Shown: positions 48,165-60,880, numbered from the stretch's first letter. The stretch: 64,000 bases of DNA from Filosporella fistucella (GCA_030077755.1 JAQJZZ010000014.1:2108001-2172000), one strand, 5' to 3'. Notes: generated by a model not told the origin, from the sequence alone. Program-made: numbers and translations.

Positions 48165-48821
48165 TGGATTAGCTCTGTCTTTCTCCAATAACTCAATTAT
48201 AGAGACAATTAGTAGCAACTATAATCAAAAACATGTCAATTGTCAATCATTCGACCGAAGATACGAAGCTTGCGACTGGCTATGGCAAAGGCTTATCATG
48301 AATCAATTCGACTCGAGGCGGACTCGCAAGTAGAGGTGAGGCTGGAGCCAACGCTCCTCACAGAGGTGCACTCCAATCAATTTCCAAATTGACATTGACA
48401 TTTTCAGCTGATGCATAGCTCTCTGCAAGACTCTATATTTGGAAAACGTGGCTCAACTTTGACCTATCCTCAAGAGCTTGGGAATAGCTCATGAAATCGC
48501 AGGATTTCGCAAATTATTCCTGAGACCATCATACAAAAATGGAAACCACTTGGTCGTCCAATTATCTCCGAGTTACAATTAGGCAGGCAATTGAAACTGG
48601 ACATCGATGTGTAAAAAAGAATAGAAGCCTAGGCATACTGGCTTAAACCTGAATAGAGCTGTGTCGCAGCCACTAGCAAAAACGCCCGATAACCTCGTGA
48701 TGCCCCACATATGGAACCACGTTATCATCGCTTTCATTTCATCTCTCAAATGCCTTCATAACTTCACTTCCACCGTCTGTGTTATGTGAACGAAGTTTGA
48801 AGTGATATAGAACTTCTCAAA
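48165..48821. other. Divergent promoter region between the ankyrin protein and the small membrane protein
   Basis: 657 bp shared between two genes transcribed in opposite directions. No further feature is seen. Confidence 0.5.
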
Positions 48822-49424
48822 ATGCCCATTCAACTCGGTAGCCTGAACGACGCCGTGCCCTGGAACAAATGGATTCTCATCTTCTTCTGGGCAGCCCAGT
48901 TCATCAGCCAATCCTTCGTCGCTTTCGTTGTACTCATTATCGCCAGTCTGGCCTCTGATTCCCATTCTGTTGCGTATGTCCGCTCTTCTCGTGCTGCTAT
49001 GTCAAACTGATCACTTAGTCTGTCCTCGTTTTTCATCGCACTCCCTATTGCGTCGATCATCGCCATATTCATCGAGATTTATCGATATGGTCGGGGACGG
49101 TTGCAAGTTAGGACTTATTATCGACTGCAATTGTGTAGAAGCGTTTTTATAGGTTTTGTTATTCTCTTTTTCATGCTAGGTTTGGTAGGGGCACGGCATG
49201 AGAATATTTTGCGGCAGCTCTCTGGGTTGATGGTTGAAATGATTTGTTTTGCGTGAGTATCCCTTCCTTGCCAGTGGAACGTTTTAATTTGCACGAACGC
49301 TTTGGATTTAGATAGATTTAATAATGTAAATAGGTTCCCATGTTGGGGCGCACTTTGGTATGCGATTCTGATGAGGAAAAGAGAAGGTGAGGGCTTTGAG
49401 GCGGGGTGGAAGGCGGGGTGGTGA
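48822..49424 (+). CDS. Small polytopic membrane protein, 164 aa
   Basis: Three exons: 48822-48973, 49019-49252 and 49316-49424, introns of 45 and 63 nt, all phases consistent. Hydrophobic stretches lie at about 16-45 (WNKWILIFFWAAQFISQSF), 52-72 (SSFFIALPIASIIAIFIEI) and 91-110 (SVFIGFVILFFMLGLVGA), with a possible fourth around 118-129. A basic loop RYGRGRLQVRTYYRLQLCR separates TM2 and TM3, and the tail is short and charged (MRKREGEGF). There is no signal peptide. The frame and splice-site agreement across three exons makes it a real gene, but I do not recognise the family. It starts from a divergent promoter shared with the ankyrin protein. Confidence 0.72.
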
Positions 49425-50010
49425 GAAGAGTAAGTCTAGAAGGGCTAAAAGTTATATGGTTCATGTAAAACAAGCAGGCCTGAAGGAGACAGATGTTAAG
49501 AGGAAGTCTTGTACTCATTCCAGCCTCATGCGGAGAATTCAAGGCTTATGATACATGGGCTGGAAGGATCGTGTAGGATTAAAGGCTCGAGGTATGGTGC
49601 CTATCGAATATATCAAAAGTTTTCGTGGAAAGGAGCTTCACCAATTGCCTCGAGAAGACAGCCTTATCAAATATGCCGTCAACCTGACAAGTCCCTGCTG
49701 CCATGGGTGTACTTGATCACATGATGAATACATGTAGCTATCATGCGGTTCAAATTTCGTTCATATTTACCTTGAGATCAACAAGCATATGAGATAAAAG
49801 GGAAATAATTAACAAGTACCACAGAGCAATTCAAAGTTATCCATGATTCAATCAGTAGCCCGCTTTCCAATGGATTGGATTCGATACAATCATTGGCTCG
49901 TGGCTTGGAGGCGCAGCGCCTCACACTTCACACCCTCAGTTGAACAGACGTGGTGAAAGAAATGTCATGAACATAACTGTGCTCCTTGATATCAATGAAT
50001 ATCGACCACG
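49425..50010. other. Spacer upstream of the HeLo-like/beta-lactamase gene
   Basis: 586 bp without a gene; probable promoter of the next gene. Confidence 0.4.
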
Positions 50011-51995
50011 ATGGACCCAATCAGCATCACGGCAGGAATATCCAGTATAGTCTTCACTCTCGTCAAGACTGGCAAACAATTCTATACTATATTTGAATGT
50101 TTCCAGGATGCTCAACGCAGCCTCTTCATGATACAGACGGAATGCACCGTTTTGGCAGCAGCCCTTTCCCAAATCCAAGGACTTTTCTCTCCTGACGAAC
50201 GTGGTCGAAAGAGAGTTATTCCAAAGACCGTCTTTGATGCGCTAGAAATGTCCTTGATAGGCTGTACGATGACGCTTTCCGTGTTGAGTGCTGAAATCGG
50301 CAGTGTTGTGAGTGATATTGAGATCTCGCAGACGCTGAAGAGGAAGCAAAAGGCAAAATATGTGTGGAAAGAGGATAGAATGACAAGCCTGGCGCAGCAG
50401 TTGAGTCGCCAGAGTGTTGGACTAACTTTGTTGCTCAAGGCTATGGAAAGGTTGGTGATTTTAAACCTCGTCCACGATCAAAATTAACCAAGTGCAGCTC
50501 CACAGTAGACCAGGCGAGAAAGGTACTTGACAGAGGTCAACAAGTGTTTGGAGAGATCCAGCATGATGCAATGACCATCCGGGAGTCAATGCCGCACAAT
50601 AGATTTCCCGCATCGATAGCAGAGCTATCTGTTGCTGGGGGGCAAAGCTTGTATGATTTGTTAAAAGATCAGGACGAGGAAGACCTCCTTAATGCAACTC
50701 ACCTGGACGACAAAAGAGCGGCACCAAAATTGGCTGTCGACAGAACGCTTGTTAAGGACCGGACCCCACCCCAAGAAACAAGTCGTTCAAGAGCTTTGCA
50801 AAAAGGACCAAAGCCACATTTACTGATTCAAAACGAGTCCCAGGAAAGTAAAATATCTCCCATGCCGGTAATACCCGTACCAGACAGAGGGTCTCGTTTG
50901 GATAAAGATCAGATCGGCCGCAAGATAAACGATGTCGTGGAAAAATCTGGCATCCTAGGGATTTCCGTGGCATTGCTGGAGAATGGTCGTTCGACTATTT
51001 TCTCGAAAGGACTCCTCAGATTGGGATCGGATGATCCTATAACTGATTCAAGTCTGTGGTACCTACCTCTTTCCTACCAATTTCTGTTACCGGTAGTTAT
51101 CTGTCGTCTTGTTGACAAAAAGATACTGCTTTGGTCTTCGAAGATATTAGAGCTGCTACCTCACTTGCGTAGCGAAATACATGCCGATCATGCGGATACC
51201 ACAGTGGAAATGCTTCTTCGCCACACCTCTGGTGTGGATACAGGTATCTCGAGCTTAACACGGGAGAAATTATTGATTGGAAGTCCGAAACGATCTCAGT
51301 TCCTTGAGGGGATCGTGAAGGAGTTTCTCTTCCTGGGGGTTGAAGACAGAGGAGGGAAATTCCAACGACATATTGCAAATTGCTATTTACTTGTATTGGT
51401 GATAGAGACCCTAACAGGCAAATCTTTCCAAGAGATTCTACAAGATGAAGTATTTTCCCCACTAGGCATGAAAAACAGCCGAATCACCATTACACAACTT
51501 GACATGGATGAACTCTCAAAAACAAAACTGGTCTGGGGACACGATTTGGTTGGAAACACCCCACTCGATATGTCCAAGCTTGATTTGACCGATTACACGG
51601 CTCCCGGCGAGGGACGTATCTTCGGCAGGGTTTTCAGTACAATAGATAATGTCTCCAAATTCCTCGGCTTCTGCCTCCACAACAATGGCGATTCGGTGAC
51701 GGGCCAGCCTTTCCTGAAGCCAATTACCTTTGAAAAGTTCTGTTCCCCGACTTTTGTGGCTGATGCGGGAGATTTTTTCACGTTGGGAGGCTGGTATGTT
51801 CCTGAAGGACAATCTGCATTAGACCAGTCAAGAAGATCCTTTATGATATATGACAACGTCTCCATCTTTATGGAGGTATCAATGTTGGCTAAGAGAGGTT
51901 ATGCCATATTGGCGAATACTGGAGGTGGATATGCAGCTCTCAAAATGTCCTTTATGATGGAGGCAATCAAAGAGGAGCTCCTGGGTCCGACTTAA
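50011..51995 (+). CDS. HeLo-like N-terminal domain fused to a degenerate beta-lactamase-type domain
   Basis: Two exons, 50011-50450 and 50498-51995, 47-nt intron (GTTGGT..TGCAG), 645 aa. Residues 1-60 (MDPISITAGISSIVFTLVKT, then ECFQDAQRSLFMIQTEC) match the pattern of the fungal N-terminal domain of STAND/NLR proteins (HeLo-like), normally a membrane-active cell-death or signalling module. Residues about 190-280 form a charged linker. Residues 282-645 have the class C beta-lactamase/esterase layout: GISVALLENGRSTIFSKG, RLVDKKILLW, EMLLRHTSGVDTG (HTSG at 389-392), IETLTGKSFQEIL, PLGMKNSRIT and FGRVFSTIDNVSKFLGF. The catalytic SxxK, expected in SLWYLPLSYQF (332-342), is missing, and the YxN motif reads IAN (439-441). 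I infer a pseudoenzyme sensor or scaffold on a HeLo-like effector. No transmembrane segment is otherwise seen. Confidence 0.85.
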
Positions 51996-52528
51996 TTGTG
52001 TAGACAAGCCAAGATCTACAAGGAAATGTAGCTCCATACAGGCATCTTGCTGGAAGATGACCACCATTGAAATTGAGAAATAAGTGCATTGTCCAATATC
52101 CCACACCTAAGTCATCTATCTACTAGTCTTGCGATAAATAAGTAACGATTGTGAAGGTGATATTATATTCAACCAGAATTGTGAAAAAGTTGTGACAACA
52201 ATTGGCCACTAAGCTGTCCGATAGTAGTGAGGGAGTAGAAGTGCCAAAAAATATAGGTACCACTAATAAAGCTTTGGTTCTTGCCCAGAATTGTCTTTGA
52301 AAGACGAGGTTCTGCCTCGAAAGACGGGCAAAACATCAAATCAGGAAACAACCCCACGGAATTCACAACCTGGGCACTACCCAAGTTCCACAATCACATT
52401 ATATTAATAGGGGCCTGATCAGAAAAGCATGAACATTATATATGAGGACCTCCATGTGGGATCAATCTCCAACTCCTCCCTATTCATGACCTACTACCGA
52501 TACACCCCAATCATAACACATCCAATCA
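51996..52528. other. Convergent 3' spacer
   Basis: 3' ends of the HeLo-like gene (plus) and swc5 (minus) face each other. Nothing else is seen. Confidence 0.5.
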
Positions 52529-53602
52529 TCACAAAACCGGCGGCAATCCCCTCGCCCTCCTCTCGTCCTCGACCTTCTTCGCCTCAACCCTAGCCAAGAA
52601 CTCCTGTCTCGCCTTATAAGCACCCTTACTCTTCCCCGCCGCATCCAACTCATCCTTAATCCCCTCCTTATCCACATATCCAGCCCAATCCATAGCGCTC
52701 TTCTCCACGGTATTAAGTTTCTTCTCCTTACCCGTCCCAACCTCACTTAATACAACATCACTCTCTTTCCTCTCTCCAAAATGGAGATCCGTTCTCTTTA
52801 CCAGATTTTCTATTACTGGCTCGAAGATAGATCGTCTGGCTTTTTTGGTAGGTCGTTTAGGCTTTGTGAAGAGTGAGGGAGCGGGCTCAGGTTCTGTAGG
52901 TGGAGGGACCGTAGGTTGGGATGCGAGATATAACTTTGCTTCTGCAGAATTTCGAGGGACGAGTTTCTGCTCTATATGTACTTTTCCTGCAAAATTGTAT
53001 GTCCTCTTAATCATAATCATGGAATCTGGTCCATCACCCAGTGTACTTGGTGACCTTGAGTCTTTTCTTGCACCGAAATTTACCCTATTTGTTATGGGGC
53101 TTTTGAGTGAGAGGATGTTTGCGGATTCGGTGGTGGGTTTTGGTTCGGAGGAGGGAACTGGAGCTGGTTTCCCGGATATCATGGCCTGCCAGACGGCATC
53201 CACATCTATTGTTGAGGCATCTGTTGTTGCTAATGGCCCTTTCTTCTTTTCCACTTTCTCTTGTGCGCGCATACTCCGCGTTTTTATCATTCCTCCATCG
53301 CCACCTTCATCTTCTTCCTCGACATCCTTTCCTTTGCTCTTCGCTTTCTTGGCCTTCTTCCTCCTACTCTTTAGCCCTGTTTCTATAATCGCCTCATCAC
53401 CGGAATTCTCAATTCCCAAGTCTTCTGCCTCTTCATCTTCTCCCCTTTTCCGTTTCTTGGGTTTTGCGACGGCCTCTACAGCTTCGTGTTCTGATTCCGA
53501 TTCTGATTCTGCATCTTCTTGAGCGGGGACCGCATCGGGCGCGAAGTCTGAATCTTCTTCGGAGGCATATTCTTCATCTGATGGAATGAGTTCTGGAGGC
53601 AT
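52529..53602 (-). CDS. swc5: SWR1-complex protein Swc5 (BCNT/CFDP1 family)
   Basis: A single exon of 357 aa. The N-terminal 110 residues are strongly acidic with basic patches (PSDEEYASEEDSDFAPD, KPKKRKRGEDEEAEDLG, RRKKAKKAKSKGKDVEEED), as expected of a histone-handling protein. The middle has MIKRTYNFAGKVHIEQKLV. The C-terminus carries the BCNT-C domain: LNTVEKSAMDWAGYVDKEGI, then DELDAAGKSKGAYKARQEFL. Swc5 activates the SWR1 remodeller, which exchanges H2A for H2A.Z in promoter nucleosomes; the domain order is standard. The acidic N-terminus binds H2A-H2B and BCNT-C is needed for catalysis in yeast. Confidence 0.93.
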   Translation of the reverse strand: MPPELIPSDEEYASEEDSDFAPDAVPAQEDAESESESEHEAVEAVAKPKKRKRGEDEEAEDLGIENSGDEAIIETGLKSRRKKAKKAKSKGKDVEEEDEGGDGGMIKTRSMRAQEKVEKKKGPLATTDASTIDVDAVWQAMISGKPAPVPSSEPKPTTESANILSLKSPITNRVNFGARKDSRSPSTLGDGPDSMIMIKRTYNFAGKVHIEQKLVPRNSAEAKLYLASQPTVPPPTEPEPAPSLFTKPKRPTKKARRSIFEPVIENLVKRTDLHFGERKESDVVLSEVGTGKEKKLNTVEKSAMDWAGYVDKEGIKDELDAAGKSKGAYKARQEFLARVEAKKVEDERRARGLPPVL

Positions 53603-54509
53603 GGTGCGGTTATGTGGTCTGTAGTGTTTAGAGAAGAGTGTACGACTTGGAGTTTAGGTGACGCGCCGAGGCTGAACTTAATTTTTAATCTTGGCAAGGC
53701 TGACAGATCGGAACAGCACCAGAAACCCACGACTTATCAATTTTGGCAACAATTGCAGTAATAGTTATTTGAAATATTAAATGTGGTGCTCAAGCTAAGG
53801 TCGTGCATTTGACTCAGAGGAAATTATTTTCCTCTTATTTCTGCAAGATATTATGCCGTAAGGGAGGAAACCTTGTGTTCACAGAAATAACTTGTTTGAA
53901 GGCAGGAGTACTATTGTCTTCAGATATAAAACCTGGATGCCACTTTCTGCGTATGGAGACTCATATATCAAAGACTACTTAAATACGAGGAGACAGACGT
54001 AATCGCCGGAAATTTTCCGTTGAACTGAAGCATTGCGTTCAAGCTTACATCACTATATCGAATTCCATGGATTTCATCAACACTCCCATGGTTTCTCTGT
54101 TAGTGAAAAACTTGATTCTACAGACCGTTGTCAGTGGAGATGCAAGCAAAGATTCTAGAGTCTTTGAGAAGCCTAGGTCCAGATACTTCTCATTATGGCT
54201 TTGCAATACAAATGATGCTTGCTCACAAAACAAGACAGAAGCAGGGACTTGTATCTATCTCTCACCTCGATACTTCTATTTTTCGATTCCAAGGGTAAGT
54301 CAAATGCTACTCACAATTTCCTGACCAAATATGTGGAACCTTGATACCATTCTATGATAATCCACTTCTCACAAAAATCAGATCAATCTATAAACTTCAA
54401 ATAACTCTGTACATGCAGTAACTCGAATCATACACATGAACTCAACTCAATATATACATATCCCCTCTCACTATGTACACCTCGTCAAACTCTCCACTAT
54501 CTCCAACCC
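53603..54509. other. swc5 promoter and spacer to the second GH43
   Basis: No gene. An ORF at 54067-54324 has no domain character. Confidence 0.5.
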
Positions 54510-55806
54510 TCATGCCCATTTAGCATTCAAAGCATCATACTGCTGCTTCGTCACTCCCAACATACTACCATGTCTCAATCCCGTCGGCCAATTTGTTCTA
54601 CTCGCCTCCGTCCACACATTATTCTGTACATCTCCAGTATTATAAAAAGGATGATATCTAGATGTATAGTAAGTAAAATTCTATGCTTCAAACAACTTTA
54701 ACAAGCGTAACGAAAACTTAGTTTCTTCTGCAAGAACAGAGCAAACGAGAGAGGCAACAGGCAAAATCCCAGCTCAAACCACAAAACAAAAATACAAAAA
54801 ACTTACCCATCTCCTCCAAAATAATCCAACATCAAATTCACCCTCCCCTCCACAACATTATCCATCCACGCATATGGCCCCTCAACACTCTTCCGAACAA
54901 TACTCCCCTTCCCTCCATTCCTACTCCAACTCCCAAACAACCCCGTCGTCGAACTCTCCATATACACATTCGTGGCACTCTCATCTTTCAAAAATCTTAT
55001 ATATGAATTATTTCCCAATGATAAGAGAGTAAGATCTATGACTGAGGTAGAAGCGGAAATGAGGGTTTGAGGAGAGGAGAAAGTACGGAAATCGGGCGTG
55101 TAGGTGTACCGGATTATGTCTGGGCCTGGGGTGCCGGTGTGCGATGGGTCGGAGGAGGAGTAGAATTTTGAGGACCAGTGGAGGAGGTATTGGCCTTTTT
55201 GGGGTGGATTAGAGGGTTAGAGATTAGAGGGAGGAGAACGGAGAAAAACCTTTGTTTGCATCCCATATAGCGTCAGGCGCCCATACCATTCCCGCATCGT
55301 TATTTTCTACCTTTACTAATCGTTCTGTGCCCCAATTTATCAGATCCGTGCTTTCCCAGATATAAATACTAAGAGATCCTTTTCGTTGAGCCGCATCCCA
55401 TGTTGTCTTTCAGATAATCAGCTACCTCACATGTATGAATAGTATGATATGAAACAAAAATAAAAATAGGACAAACTTTTCCAATATCAAGATCTGTACC
55501 AACAATATACCATTTCTTCCCCTCCTCTTTCCCTCCCCCCTTAACAATACTCGGATCCCTTACTCCGCCCGTCCCAAGCTTCGGTTTTAAGATCGGGTTC
55601 CCTTTATTCAGCGCCTTGAGCGAAAATGCATTATTCCCATTACTCAGATGGAAATATACATTCGGTGCACTACCTAGAAAAAAAACACCGAGATAACCGA
55701 CTAGACTCGCATCGGCGCGGACTGCTAGATCGGTATTCTCAGGGAGCTGGGGATAGGCCCTGGTAGATAGAGCTAGGAAGGCGGGGAAAAGGAGAGAGAT
55801 TTTCAT
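54510..55806 (-). CDS. Secreted GH43 enzyme, single-domain, arabinan-type
   Basis: Four exons: 55806-55477, 55406-55250, 55194-54807 and 54657-54510, 340 aa, phases consistent. Signal peptide: MKISLLFPAFLALSTRAYP. The catalytic five-blade propeller starts at VGYLGVFFLGSAPNVYFHLS. It contains GGVRDPSIV (the DP motif that carries the base in GH43), WYIVGTDLDIGKTTWD, GSLSIYIWESTDLINW, DAGMVWAPDAIWD (the region of the pKa-modulating Asp) and VEGPYAW with the acid Glu, and ends QQYDALNAKWA. No extra binding module is attached, unlike the GH43 at 10683-12552. By pattern it belongs with fungal enzymes acting on arabinan or arabinofuranose side chains; the exact specificity is not resolved. The 149-nt intron 54806-54658 is longer than its neighbours. 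Confidence 0.87.
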
Positions 55807-57536
55807 GACTGCTTGAGAAGAGAGGGAAGGAATGAGTGAATGGATAGATGCCTGGTATAGGTTTCCAGTCAGGGAGGCGGGAAATAGAGGATATAACGGC
55901 TAGGTATGAGTACTACCTAAATATACGGATCAATGCTAATGTTTACTCCCGCTGGAAGAAGGGCTATTAGAGACATAAACAGGCATCTTGACTCGGGGAG
56001 GAGAGACCGATGTTTAAACGACATGGTAATTTCGACTTGAGGAATGAATAGATCTGAGGGAATAGGAGGGGATAATTCTTTCTAGAGCTAGAATTCTCTT
56101 TGATTGTTCGTTTTCAGGGAGAGAGAAAATGAATTGAGATAGCTCCGATGCGATACTAATGCTGTTCCATTGGTTCGGCATTCAGAAGAGATTTGCCTGA
56201 GATGGGCTCTGGGAAGCGAATGGTTGTGTTTATTTAAATGGTATGGGGAAGGAGATCACTTGATCGGCTGGAAATAGACGTTGGGCCGTGCAGGGCTACA
56301 TTGAAATCTCGATAGCTCTTAACAGACAACATATAATTGTCTACGCGCTGGAAAATACCTAGTTAAATATCAACGCGATATACGAAATTGCCGAAGTTTG
56401 CCCTGCCCAGACAAAATTGTCCCCGGTAGCCCCGACCGGCAAGAAATTCTACAGTACGACACGGACTCTACATTTCCCGTTCCGAGGTATGGAACAGATA
56501 GAGGTATCCAAAACCTCTCCACTCTCACACGAAAGAAGAAATTCTTCAGCCTCGTGGAAGCTGGGTAGCGGTGTGCTAGATCTCACCGTTCGTGCATCGT
56601 ACATCGTACATACATATATGTACATGAACTCGAGGGATGCATGTCTCATCGTCACTGTTTCTCCTCAAAGGTTTCTCTCTCAGATCAACTTCAAGAAAAG
56701 GTAAGAGAATGATTCCCGACTTTCAGCAGGCGTAGCCAGCAATTGAGACCGTCTCAAGCCCGAATTTGGACACATTTTACTAAATAGGTGCACGGAAGTA
56801 GAAGTGGAATATTTTTGGGGTGAGACGGTGAGGTGAGTGGAGTGGAAAGGAGAGGGTGATCAGCAGAAATGGTTCTACATGTATCGTCATAGCGGGCCCA
56901 AAGTGATTTTGACAGGAAGGCAGTGCTGAGATAGCTTGATAGGGGTACTTTAGGGGTTCAAAATCTACTGCGAGAATTACGGCTTGTTTTTGAGAGGTAT
57001 TGTATGGATGGATGAGAGGAATTGGATGGTGGTGGAGGGAGCCTTGCAGATGGGATGGGTCTCGTATTGATAGTCCAAGGCAGAATATCTGGGGTAAAGT
57101 GTTGCACACACATACTGGACGGTAAAGTATTCGGGTCCGAAGAAGTTGGTTTCTCCTGAGTGATGCAGTGCGGCGAGGAAACGAGACGAGGTGAGATGAG
57201 TGAGATAAGATGAAAGGATCTTTTCACTTTGGCTGTGGCGGCAAGAATGCTGGTCTGGGATGCGGGGTAGTAGGGGAGAGGAAGGAGGTCAAGAACAGAA
57301 TGGAATCCGTGCCATCGTAGTCAAACCGCCTTCCTATTTTACCTTACATTTAGACTATCTAGCATTGTCCCTCGGTGGTGGGCATGGAGAGAAAGGCAAA
57401 AGGCAAGGAGGCTGGTAAATGAAGCCGTAAAGCCGTGATAGGCATCCCATCCTAACATTGCTCTGCAGGAGACATGCAGCACATTGCATACAAACTGGAA
57501 GTGAGGAGTGGGATGTTGTCTGCCTTAGAGTACAAG

Positions 57537-57580
57537 GAGGGTGGTGGTAGTAGTAGTAGTGGTGGTGATGGTGGTGGGTG
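57537..57580. repeat. GGT/AGT trinucleotide microsatellite
   Basis: Runs of GGTGGT, AGTAGTAGTAGT and GGTGGTGATGGTGGTGG follow each other directly. Seen directly in sequence. Confidence 0.75.
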
Positions 57581-60500
57581 TAAGGGCAGGAGGGGTAACT
57601 TTTTTTCTTTTCATACGAGCTCAAAAAGCTCCCAGGCCGAAGACGCAATATGGATGAAATCTGAAGGAGAGAGTATGATAGGCCAGCGAGATCTGTACGA
57701 AGATCGCCAAGCTATTTAAAGCCTGCGCGAAGCATCTTTTAGCTTCGAGTCTGTGAGGATTAACTCGCGATAGCGTGAGATATTCCGCCTGTCGCATTGG
57801 AGCTGATGGCGATGGTGAGGAAAGTGGCGGGTGGTTCGAACTTGTGGAACCTTTGCGGAAGATAGGGTAGGCGGGTCTTTTCTTCAACACGGGATGAAGA
57901 TTGGTGCGTTAGAGACTTTGTGGCCGTCAAGATTTGATGATTTGCTTTGGCTAGCAAGAACGCAGCAAGATGTTAGTGGAACTGGACTCCGTAGCTACAT
58001 AGATCCCAAGGAACAAGGTTCGTGATGGTTTGGTTGGGTCTTGTCCGTCCTGTCTGTTTGGAGGATTGAGCTGAAATGCGGGTACAGAAGCGCCTTGGGT
58101 TTTGCTGCATCGCTGGACTGACGTGTCGGATCGTGGTGATTCACGATAGTGTAGGAGGAAGATACATGTGCAGTGTACTGAGACAAGGCGTTGAGTGTAC
58201 ATCTTGGTCTTTCTACAGCATGCCATATCTCGGTTTCAGCACGAAAAGCTTCACTGAAGCTATAGTACCTCACGACATCTAGATGAGTTGTTTGCAACCC
58301 CTATATTTAAGATTTTGAGACCGATGAGCAGATCGACTTCGGATGAGCAGGTGGTGTTTCACATAGAAATTCTCTATCCATCGTACTAAAGTTTACAACC
58401 TTGTTCCTTCTGGAATTATTCTGGTCGCCACGTACAACCATAAAATAAGTCGATCGGGTACAGAATACCAGCAAGTTCGTTGCTGCAACCTTGTCGGATC
58501 TTGTATCACTGGAGATGCGGCTCCACTCCATATCTGATTGCAAAGCCAAGCAAATTAATAGACTATGATAATATAGTAAAGAAGTGGACTGAACTGTGGG
58601 TATGTATTCTTGAGATGTGATTTCTCGTACGAGACTTCGGGTGCCGGATACAGGGTATATCCTCATGATCGTTGTTGTTTTCTAATACGAGATCATGGGG
58701 ATTTTTTTCTTGCTTTTCAGGTACCGTTACCCAATCCGTGTCACATCGCTCACATCAGCACCCGAAGAAGTGGGTGAGTTAAACTATGACATCCCACGCT
58801 GGACGATCCGTTGGTAATCTACAGACCGAATCCTATTGATAGGTTAAATAAACCTTCTCGAGATTGTTGTGAAATAATATACAGATAGACACATCATTTA
58901 TCCTGTGCCCCTCGAATTTCGCAATCAGTCGATAGCAGTGCAACTATTACTGTTGGTGGCATCAGGCCGCCTGGATGCCCGTGGCACATTTCCTCATGCA
59001 TGAAAGACTGGGAGTAAGACATTCCCAAGGATGAGGGTTTTGACTTGCATTTGAGAGGAGAAACACTGAATCAGCCGCTATTCGCCACAGAAACTTTATG
59101 CATTGCTGCATAAACCAGAGAAATTTTGCTTTCCCTGATGGTGACAGCTGAGAGAGTTTTCGTGTTGGCCGTCTTGCAGGTATGTGCAAGATGTGGTGAG
59201 TAGTTCTGGTGAGAGCTGGAAAGCACATGAAAATTTATCGAGTTCTGCAGTGAGCAGGAGAGCAGGAAAAGATGCTGTTTGGTTGCATTTGTCCCGTGTC
59301 TACTTCGGGAGCGTCAGCAATCATGGCTGAATCTGGAGTCGAAATGTGGACCATAAAGCCGTCTCCAGATTTTGCTGCAAAACGATTTGATACTTACACG
59401 CGTCTTACCTGTAAACTCGTTTCAGAAGCAGAATCCCTTCTTGTAAAAGCACCAGTCAAGAGCTGCTTGAGAGGTCTCCGGATTTCGGTAAGCTGCTGAA
59501 AAATGCTGGGTTAAATGCAGAATGTTACCTCTGCTACAGTACGGCAGCCGCCAGAGCATTGTTATCGATTTTTGCTTGTGCAGGCGTTGAATCGCCTCTT
59601 GGTGGTGGTGATTGGAGTCAGTGGCTTGAAGGAGATTGTACCTGAAGTCACGTCGAATCGGGATATTAACAGAGAGCGCGATTCGGAGCCACATGACGCT
59701 GCAGTGGAAGAAAAACATACGATTTGATATTCGACTTCTGCACTTCGACGTGAGTGTTTATGGGTCTGAGAGACGATTTAATGCATTGGGCGTGTTGTGA
59801 GCTGCTGTGAGCAATGTCTGCAGTGAGCGCGGTGAGGTGCATATATTCATACCTGGGTGGACAGAGTGGTTGATTATTTTGTACTGCCTGCCGCGAGGTA
59901 ATCACAGTCCGATTCGAGAGTCGCGTCCCCCTGAGCCACCCGTCATCCGTACGGGGTGCAATGACCATGTACCAGTACTTGTACATGTATAAAAAGGGAT
60001 GCACATGTAATGTAAACAATGCAACACATTTTGTACTGTATATTTATATAGAAGCTATGCTAGACCCAGACATCCTTCTAATTATGATGAAAGCAATCTT
60101 CGACTGTCTTTGCTGGCTTCGCACCAAAATATACTTTTGTCTCGAGCGGAGATACTTCCAGCCCTGAGCCATTGGAGGTTATTACCCTATGTTGAGGTGA
60201 GCGTCCCCTGAATGCATCGGACTGCCGGCTTCGTAATTGGTGCGAGGCTCTAAAATAAAGCCAAAGTTTGAATGGCACCAAGACACCGGCCGGGTAGGAC
60301 GTAAGAGAATGAGATGACGGATGTAAAGAGGAGAAGGCGAAGAGAGAGAGAGAATGAGAGTAGGAAGATTACTCACGATCAGGACCAACGTGGATGTCTC
60401 TTTCTTTCTTTTGCTCTGTTATGAAGTGAACCATATACTTTTCATAACAATATACTATCTTCGTCACAGTCCCTGTCTGCACTTGCAAATGTGGATTGTG

Positions 60501-60639
60501 GATGCAATTGTGGTGGTGGAGGTGGTGCTTTGCTGGTGCTGGTGGGTGTTCGATGTAGTCCCAAAGTAGTCTAGCCCACCACTCTTGGCTTCACCACTCC
60601 CCCCTGCCATGCTCGCTCCTCGTCCGCTTGCTTGCTTGC

Positions 60640-60880
60640 TCACTGGGCTCCTGGAAATCATTTCCAACTCATCCCCAAATTCCATACTTTGAACTCCTAC
60701 CTTACTACTCCTCCTCCACATTCAGGCTCTGTCTCAATTATCTGCTGTTGACGACAACCACATCATCAATCCTACTCCTACTTGCATCCTCCTCGTTCTC
60801 CTCTACCCGACTTTTTCTTCTCTTGCCCCTTCTATTGTGTTGTCCTTCTTTTTCCCCCTCCGGCTTCTGATTCTCCCAGA
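60640..60880 (+). promoter_or_regulatory. Pyrimidine-rich tract in the promoter/leader of the Bni4-like gene
   Basis: The plus strand is unusually rich in CTCCT, TTCTTC and CCTAC blocks. Such CT tracts often lie next to transcription starts of filamentous fungal genes. The distance to the ATG (about 600-850 bp) implies a long leader or a leader intron. Confidence 0.35.

Noticed and set aside
52845..53522. 225-codon plus-strand ORF
   Set aside because: Antisense to swc5; the acidic/basic codon runs of swc5 create an open Ser/Phe-rich frame.
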